DNA from: Papaver somniferum
Lineage: Eukaryota > Streptophyta > Magnoliopsida > Ranunculales > Papaveraceae
DNA: 64,000 nt
Assembly (NCBI RefSeq): GCF_003573695.1
Contig: NC_039366.1
Coordinates: forward strand, 159,220,770 to 159,284,769
Reading direction: 5' to 3'
Notes under the pieces: model-generated
The model's input: only the letters and a program-made list of their open reading frames with translations
Databases searched by the model: none
Told to the model about the DNA's origin: nothing
Made by a program: the position numbers and the translations under genes
In this document: piece by piece, positions 57,871-64,000 of the stretch
Layout: each line of letters opens with the position of its first letter
How positions within the stretch are numbered: position 1 is the stretch's first letter

Positions 57871-58981
57871 TTTGTGTTTAGTTAGCATTTTTTTTTTTTA
57901 GATTTTTTTATATTTATTATTTTTGTTCTTCTTTACGTTTTTGGTTTTTTTGTTTCCTTGCAGATTTTTGAAGATTGGAGCGAAAGACAATTTTGCCAAA
58001 GCTTGTGGTGATTTACTTAAAGTTTGGGAGCGAAAAGCAAAGCTAAAGGAGCGAAAGAAGAAGATTTTCTTTATTTTGTAAAAGAGAGAAAAAAAAAATA
58101 GAGAGACATTTTTATTTTTGTATTTTTTTTTTTTTTAGACTTTCTTTTCTTTTGTATTTTTTTTTATGGACTTTGGACATTAATTTTGGGACATTTTTAT
58201 TTTTATTTTTAAACCCTAAGGAAGGGTATCCTTAAATACAAACTGTTTGCAGGGAAGGACGGTGATTACAATATCACCTCGGCCCCTCGGGTTCGCACAC
58301 GGCATAGGAGTCGTGGCCCGAGTCGACTTCAGTGGTTCTTCGCCCGTCTGGTATGGGAGGTAAAATTCTAAACACCCGCGAATCTCCTGCAAGCGGGTTA
58401 CTGGACTCCTTAAGGTGAATATATGCTGAGGACTTGAATATGGACTGTTTTTAAATTCCTAGTAAAGGGCAAGGACTGGACCATATAAGATAAGGGTTCG
58501 GATTTCATCACCGCTCCCTTCTTGCCCGTCTTAGGAAAACGAAACCTAAAGCGAACCTAAGCCTAAAATTTGGACTAGAAAGAGACCTATAGGGTATCGA
58601 GCTTAACAGGACAATCATTCGAAAAATATTGGTTACTCTTTTAAGCACACCTCGAAGTTCTTGACGGTTTCTGCGAGTTGAATGCGTGACTGCGCCGCAT
58701 TGGATCGGTGAGGTTTTGGGTATCAAAGCTCCACTGAGCTTCCCTCGCCTCGATTCAACTTGCTTTAACTCGGATTGATTCCAGAGGGGTTTGCTTAAAT
58801 TGTAACGAATTCCCTTTCGAAGGATTAAAAGCTGGTCTAGAAACAATCTAAGTGGAGCCATCATGCTTGTTGTTTGCTAGAAATCTTTAGGTTTGCTGTG
58901 GTAAAGTCGAGTCAGCCTGCTGTGTGTTTGCTAGAACCTTCCTGTTAGGATTTTTATTTCTTTTTGAATTCTTTTTAGTGT
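57871..58981 (+). other. Leader between primer site and gag
   Basis: 1.1 kb, first T-rich and A-rich, then less AT-rich (58240-58900). No ORF on the element strand. Long leaders are usual in Athila elements. Confidence 0.6.
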
Positions 58982-61789
58982 ATGCCCGATTTTGTTAGGG
59001 CTTGGAAAAGAGATACTCTAGGTCGATTGATTAGCGAAAAACCTAGTAGTTCTTCTGATTTAAGCAGGGAGCTCGAAGACTCTTCTTTTGAGAGCCCTGT
59101 TTTTGGAAACTTCAGTTTTGAGAATTTATCTCTGAGTGATAAAAGTGCCCCTAGTACTTCTGTTGTGCCAGCGATGGCAACTTTGAAAGATTACATGTTC
59201 CCAACTAGGACCAACCGAGCTTCATGCATTAAATTGCCAGCCACTACGGCTAATTTTGAGATAAAACCTAGTATTCTTCAGATGATCCCTATATTCTTAG
59301 GAAAAGATGATGAGAACCCTTATTTCCATATTAGGGACTTTGAGGAAATCTGTGGGACAATTAGAATAAAAGACCTTACTGATGAAGTCTTGAAACTTAA
59401 AATGTTTCCCTTTTCCTTGAGAGATAAAGCCAAGACATGGCTTAACAACCTACCGTCTGAATCCATAGAAACATGGCAGGAACTTATCGCTGCCTTTTAT
59501 ATGAAGTTCTACCCTAAGCATAAAACTGCAGCTGTTAGGCAGAAAATTAGTGCTAGTGTGCAACAAGAGGGAGAGTCTCTTTATAGGTTTTTAGAGCGAT
59601 TCAATGATCTCCTATCTCAGTGTCCTCACCATGGATTTGATAATATGAAACTCGTACAGATTATTTATGATGGTTTAGACTATTCGACCAAAGCCATGGT
59701 TGAGTCTATGTGCGCTGGTGAGTTCACTAGTAAAAATGCTGATGATGCTTTTACCTTCTTAGGAGCTATCGCTGAAAAATCCCAACAGTGGGAATCTTGT
59801 GTTGAACCCCCTAAAAGACTCTTGGTCAATAGAAGTAGCACCAATATGATAGATACGAGTTTTGCGTCAGATGCTAAGTTTGCTGCTTTGTCCAGAAGGT
59901 TAGAAGCTTTAGAAATGGGCCAGTCTAAAAATAGGTCCCTTGTTGAACCTAATAGAGCCTCTCAAGTCTCTAGTTGTGGAATAGAGCCCGATAATTCATT
60001 TTGGGAAGGTCAGGTTAGTGAAGAACAAGCCCATGTTGTCTATAACAATGCTAGGTTTGAGAACCGTCAGAAGTTTGACCCATACTCAGAAACCTACAAC
60101 CCTGGTTGGAGAAACCATCCTAATTTCTCTTGGTCTAAGGGCCAGAGTCAAGGCCAGTCTAGCAATTCTCAGCCTCCCCCAGGTTTTGGTTTTAATAACT
60201 CTTCAGGTCAAACCCAGTTTCAGAACACTTCCGAGAAAAAGATCTCTACCTTAGAGAATACTCTCACTATGTTAGCAAATAACCATGAAATGCTAACAAA
60301 GAACCACATGAGCTTTCAACAAGAAACTAGGCAAGAATTGAAGAATAATTCCCAGAGTCTTGCCAAATTAGAACTTCAAGTAGGACAAATAGCTAAGTTC
60401 ATAAGTGAGAGAGAAGATGGAAGGTTCCCTAGTCGTACTGATCCCAACCCAAAAGGAGAGAAATCGTACAATCATGTGAATGCTGTCACAACCCTTAGGA
60501 GTGGAAAGAAAGTTGACAACAAGGTTGCCATGCCTGATAGTGAATATGCTGTAGTTCACCCTGCTGAGCCAGAAAATAAGGAGACTGATAAAGTCTCCAA
60601 AGAGACCAATGAGGGTCCTGTTAAGCCCGGCTTAGTTCCCAGAGCCCCGTTTCCCCAGCTGCTAGTTCCAACTAAGAGGGAGTCCAACTTTAATGATATA
60701 TTAGAGGTTTTTAAGCAGGTTAATATCAACCTTCCATTATTAGATGCAATTAGGCAGATTCCCTCTTATGCCAAGTTCCTTAAGGACTTGTGTACGCGAA
60801 AGCGTAAGCTCAGTGTCCAGAAGAAAGCCTTCATAGCTAGTCATGTGAGTTCTATTATTCATAATACCACTACTCCTAAGTATAAAGACCCAGGGTCCCC
60901 TACCATTTCTTGTACAATAGGTAAGTACCGTGTTGAGAAAGCGTTGCTTGACTTAGGAGCCAGTGTGAACTTACTGCCATACCATGTGTACCTTAATCTA
61001 GGACTTGGTGAGATGAAACCTACCCAAATAACACTCCAGTTAGCTGATAGGTCCGTTAAAATCCCTCGTGGTGTGATCGAGGATGTTCTTATTGAGGTCG
61101 ACAAGTTTATTTATCCAGTGGATTTCGTGGTCCTAGATACCCAACCTGTCCCCGACCCAGAGAACCAAATACCTGTGATTTTAGGTCGCCCATTCTTAGC
61201 TACGTCTAATGCGATCATAAATTGTCGAAATGGTATTATGAATCTATCTTTTGGTAATATGACTATTGAGCTGAATATTTTTAATGTAAACAAGCTACAT
61301 TCTGAGCTAGATAGCACATGTATTGAAGAGGTGAACATGATAGGAACCTTAGTTCAGGAGTCATTACCAAACATCGTATCGGAAAATACATTGGAGAGTT
61401 GTTTATCCCATTTTAGCCTGGATTTCGACGATAATAGTAACATTGAACAAGTAAATGCTCTGCTGGATTCTGTTCCTATGTTAGATATTGATATATGGAA
61501 AGATAGGTTCGAACCATTACTAGCTTCTGAGTCTATCTTAATACCTTATTTAAAAGAGCCTCCTGAGTTGGAGTCTAATTATACATTTTTAGGCCCACCC
61601 GAGTCTTTCCCTGTGATTATAGCTTCCGATTTGGATAGTGATCAGGAAAGTAGGCCAGAGACCGTGCTTCAAGAAAATAAGGAAGCCTTAGAGTGGACCA
61701 TAGAAGATATGAAGCAAGCTGAGGATGAACCACCTGATTATGACTTAGAGAAAGCAATTGACCTTCTTCAAGAACCCGATGGTCTATAA
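58982..61789 (+). CDS. Athila-type gag-protease, intact ORF ending before RT
   Basis: 935 residues from ATG 58982 (MPDFVRAWKR). Gag: an N-terminal Ser-rich region, then the Athila capsid domain at about 90-270 (FLGKDDENPYFHIRDFEEIC, FSLRDKAKTWLNNLPSESI, FYMKFYPKHKTAAVRQKI), a linker with Asn/Gln/Pro, and coiled-coil sequence around 440-480. Protease at about 640-770: LLDLGASVNLLP (catalytic Asp at residue 657, in the DLGAS form normal for Athila) and PVILGRPFLATSNAII. The C-terminus holds the pre-RT linker (FPVIIASDLDS, ENKEALEWTIEDMKQ) and then departs from the family into a short acidic end. RT, RNase H and integrase are missing. It could supply particles but not copy itself. Confidence 0.9.
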   Translation: MPDFVRAWKRDTLGRLISEKPSSSSDLSRELEDSSFESPVFGNFSFENLSLSDKSAPSTSVVPAMATLKDYMFPTRTNRASCIKLPATTANFEIKPSILQMIPIFLGKDDENPYFHIRDFEEICGTIRIKDLTDEVLKLKMFPFSLRDKAKTWLNNLPSESIETWQELIAAFYMKFYPKHKTAAVRQKISASVQQEGESLYRFLERFNDLLSQCPHHGFDNMKLVQIIYDGLDYSTKAMVESMCAGEFTSKNADDAFTFLGAIAEKSQQWESCVEPPKRLLVNRSSTNMIDTSFASDAKFAALSRRLEALEMGQSKNRSLVEPNRASQVSSCGIEPDNSFWEGQVSEEQAHVVYNNARFENRQKFDPYSETYNPGWRNHPNFSWSKGQSQGQSSNSQPPPGFGFNNSSGQTQFQNTSEKKISTLENTLTMLANNHEMLTKNHMSFQQETRQELKNNSQSLAKLELQVGQIAKFISEREDGRFPSRTDPNPKGEKSYNHVNAVTTLRSGKKVDNKVAMPDSEYAVVHPAEPENKETDKVSKETNEGPVKPGLVPRAPFPQLLVPTKRESNFNDILEVFKQVNINLPLLDAIRQIPSYAKFLKDLCTRKRKLSVQKKAFIASHVSSIIHNTTTPKYKDPGSPTISCTIGKYRVEKALLDLGASVNLLPYHVYLNLGLGEMKPTQITLQLADRSVKIPRGVIEDVLIEVDKFIYPVDFVVLDTQPVPDPENQIPVILGRPFLATSNAIINCRNGIMNLSFGNMTIELNIFNVNKLHSELDSTCIEEVNMIGTLVQESLPNIVSENTLESCLSHFSLDFDDNSNIEQVNALLDSVPMLDIDIWKDRFEPLLASESILIPYLKEPPELESNYTFLGPPESFPVIIASDLDSDQESRPETVLQENKEALEWTIEDMKQAEDEPPDYDLEKAIDLLQEPDGL

Positions 61790-62317
61790 ATTAGGAACAT
61801 TGTGACTAGTCATTGTAGAGGCACCCAAAATTCTAAGTTTGGGGGTAGAGAACTAGCAGAATCTCTTGAGTATTTTAAGGACTGGGAAGATCCGGAAATT
61901 CAAGCAATAATGAGAGGTTTGTGTGAGAGTAGTGAAAACCCTAAGTTTGGGGCTAGTAATGATTCTTGTGATCGTCAATTATCCCCATTAGAAGTCCCTA
62001 ACTTGGGACTCGAGCCTAGTGAGGTATTCCATGAGTCTATTCAGACTCCACAACCCGATCCTCCTGATAATGTCCAGGAAAAAATCCATATATTAGAGAC
62101 CCGTTTTTCGGATGAAGCTGTTTGCCGAGACACTCATATGAAGCCCAAGTGGTCACCCGAGATAAATCCAGTTGTCTTGCGAGAAACTTTAGATCAGGTT
62201 GTGCCCTATCTGCTCATTTTTCTGATCTTGAGCATTTGTCTCCTATTCGTGGCAGTTCTATTTGGTCTTATGGACCCACAATTGTTTCGACTATTGGTAT
62301 ACGACTTTGGAAGGTGA
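61790..62317 (+). CDS. In-frame tail ORF with one membrane segment after the gag-protease stop
   Basis: The frame stays open for 175 codons directly after the TAA at 61787-61789, with no frame change, up to TGA at 62315. No ATG lies at its start (first codons read IRNIV; the first ATG is about 40 codons in), so it would need readthrough or be part of a mutated longer ORF. Acidic first part; near the C-terminus a hydrophobic segment of about 22 residues (YLLIFLILSICLLFVAVLFG) and a short tail ending LLVYDFGR. A single membrane segment recalls the env-like region of some Athila elements, but no family is recognised. Translation is unproven. Confidence 0.4.
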   Translation: MRNIVTSHCRGTQNSKFGGRELAESLEYFKDWEDPEIQAIMRGLCESSENPKFGASNDSCDRQLSPLEVPNLGLEPSEVFHESIQTPQPDPPDNVQEKIHILETRFSDEAVCRDTHMKPKWSPEINPVVLRETLDQVVPYLLIFLILSICLLFVAVLFGLMDPQLFRLLVYDFGR

Positions 62318-63702
62318 AAATTCTTTTTGAGGTATTTGATGTCTAGCTAATGACTATAAATTTAGCATTTACTGGGAGGCTCCCGCGTTCATGTGATACG
62401 GTAATATCCTTCCTTATTTCTTTTCCCTCTAGTGGTAATAGTTTCTCCTTGTTCATGCTTTTAATTTCATCTTTAGAACATTGAGGACAATGTAAGATTT
62501 AAGTTTGGGGGGTGGGGAAGAAACATTTTTTGTCACCTTTTTGCAATAAATAAACTCCAAAGCCTAGAAATTTATGCGTATTGAGGATTGCACTAACTAA
62601 TCTAAGTGGATGGAAGCACTTTGATTGTAGGAGTTTGAGGAACCAATCTGATTAGATGGAAACATCTAAAGAGTCTATTCATAAAAGCACAGAGCTCAGG
62701 TGTTAGAAATAACATGATAGTTTCACCATATCTCGTTGAGTCCTTTTCACTTCTATTTTTATTTTATTTTGTTTTTTAAACTATGTTTCTCTAAGTGATA
62801 GGTGGGGCCCACGATTCAAGTTGTTACCAATGCTAGGGTGAATTAGAGTGATTGAGGTACCATGAAAAAAAAAAAAAAAANNNNNNNNNNNNNNNNNNNN
62901 NNNNNNNNNNNNNNNNNNNNNNNNNNNNNNNNNNNNNNNNNNNNNNNNNNNNNNNNNNNNNNNNNNNNNNNNNNNNNNNNNNNNNNNNNNNNNNNNNNNN
63001 NNNNNNNNNNNNNNNNNNNNNNNNNNNNNNNNNNNNNNNNNNNNNNNNNNNNNATTTGACCAAAAGGAATAAATTCAATAAAGTCGACCACTGGTACCCT
63101 TGTATATGCCAGTTGTGTTGACCTAGAGTTAGGTTATCGACCACTGGTACCCTTGTATATGCCAGTGTGTTGATGTTAGTCAGACTAGTATCTCAATCCA
63201 TTAGGATAGGTTCATTTTGGCGGAGGCCTTCAGACAGATATGGGAAACGTCGTTCACTTAGTAAACATCAAAACCATCTATGTTTTCTATATCCATCTTT
63301 TTGATCTATCTATGTGATTAGTTTTGACTCCGAATATGATGTCCATAGTGCAACTATCTGAGTAGAGCTCTGTCACTTTATATGAATTTTAGTATGCTTG
63401 AGTGCAAACTCGTGTACAGCAATTGGAATTTCGCATCAGGGTACTTCTTCCTGTAGTCAATAAGTATGCCAACCAAGGAGATTCTTTAGTGCCTTCCAAG
63501 GTTCTGCGTAGATAGCTAAGGTCTGGAGTATTAAGGTTTTGTGGGTATATCTCTGGTAAGCCCTCCCGAGACTATAACTCGGCCACTAGGGCCACCTAGG
63601 GGTTTAAAGGCTTATTGCATACGCTAAATGCAATCGACGATGCCTGCGACAGTGAGTTAGGATTTTATTTTCTATTTGATTTGCTCGGGACTAGCAAATA
63701 AT
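62318..63702 (+). other. 3' non-coding region with purine-tract-like motifs and a gap
   Basis: Contains ACATTGAGGACAATG followed by AAGTTTGGGGGGTGGGG (62501-62517), a conserved Athila 3' motif. An A run leads into the N gap at 62881. After the gap, a 30-bp block (TCGACCACTGGTACCCTTGT...) is repeated at about 63083 and 63137. No gene. Confidence 0.6.
62881..63053. other. Assembly gap (173 N)
   Basis: Begins directly after a run of A; probably a homopolymer or repeat that could not be resolved. Open frames that cross it are artefacts. Confidence 0.95.
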
Positions 63703-63717
63703 AAGTTTGGGGGTATT
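63703..63717 (+). promoter_or_regulatory. Polypurine tract of the Athila-like element
   Basis: AAGTTTGGGGGTATT directly before the 3' LTR start TGATAGACGC. The same AAGTTTGGGG text also occurs at 61835, 61943 and 62501. Confidence 0.8.
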
Positions 63718-64000
63718 TGATAGACGCATTTATGTGTCTAATATAGCCCAATTGTATATTGTGTTAGTACCCATTTTTGTACTTATTATGGCTTTTTATG
63801 TCCCTGTAGGTATTTCCGGAGAAATAAGCTTTTGCGGCGAAATTGGCTAAAAAAATGGTTTTTGCGCTCGTGGGAGAAAATTACTATACGGACTCTCACT
63901 TTAGATAAGGGGTAACCTAATTACTAAGGGGTGACCCATTTCCAGGCAGCTGCTAAAGGGACACCAGAACTGGATAGGGGGAGGTCTTCTTCAAATTTCA
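63718..64000 (+). repeat. Athila-like 3' LTR, cut by window end
   Basis: Matches the first 283 bp of the 5' LTR nearly perfectly. Confidence 0.9.

Larger units (their letters stand above)
56229..64000 (+). mobile_element. Athila-like element with gag-protease only, 3' end outside window
   Basis: 5' LTR 56229-57846, primer site TGGCGCCGCTGCCGGGGA (tRNA-Asp type, usual for Athila), a 935-residue gag-protease ORF, an in-frame tail ORF, non-coding sequence, a purine tract at 63703 and the first 283 bp of the 3' LTR. The LTR copies are almost identical over the visible part (one difference seen, GGATAAGG against AGATAAGG), so insertion is recent. RT, RNase H and integrase are absent. Left flank is gcaat; the right TSD lies beyond the window. 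Confidence 0.9.

Noticed and set aside
62833..63144. ORFs across the N gap
   Set aside because: Translated from unknown bases; artefacts.

Overview
This window is nuclear DNA from a flowering plant with a large, repeat-rich genome, probably a eudicot; I cannot name the species. Almost everything assignable is transposable-element sequence: plant-specific LTR-retrotransposon lineages, a truncated plant LINE, a hAT-type MITE and solo LTRs with target-site duplications (TSDs). I found no convincing ordinary host gene and no tRNA, rRNA or other RNA gene. Lineage names rest on motifs read by eye (PBS, PPT, protein motifs, domain order), not on a database search.

Layout. 1-4061: minus-strand end of a copia-type element with 2.4-kb LTRs (family S here) and a decayed gag-like ORF. 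5912-17231: an 11.3-kb head-to-tail array LTR-int-LTR-int-LTR-int-LTR of a pol-less Tekay-like chromovirus, flanked as a whole by one 5-bp TSD. 17395-20689: a solo S LTR (TSD gcctg) carrying a 0.9-kb insertion. 21195-32372: another S LTR split by a Reina-like chromovirus (21577-30277), which is itself split by an Athila-like solo LTR in gag and a 550-bp hAT MITE in RT. 32698-35124: an S LTR in the opposite orientation. 35429-36866: a 5'-truncated LINE. 36911 to about 42240: an S-family element with an intact gag and no pol. 42240-47072: LTR-like, promoter-like sequence with several short tandem arrays. 47073-56084: a complete but decayed Tat-lineage element (TSD cattg). 56229-64000: an Athila-like element with an intact gag-protease ORF but no RT, RNase H or integrase; its 3' LTR runs off the window.

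How the parts relate. Three element types here look non-autonomous (the S elements with gag only, the Tekay-like element with almost no interior, the Athila-like gag-pro element). They would need enzymes from relatives elsewhere. Nesting gives a relative order: the S LTR at 21195-32372 is older than the Reina element, which is older than its MITE and solo-LTR insertions. The Tekay-like array was enlarged after insertion, since two neighbouring 2580-bp units differ at only four positions.

Limits. There are two assembly gaps (56718-56727 and 62881-63053). Identity values and ages are by-eye estimates. Intervals with no assignable content are listed as such.
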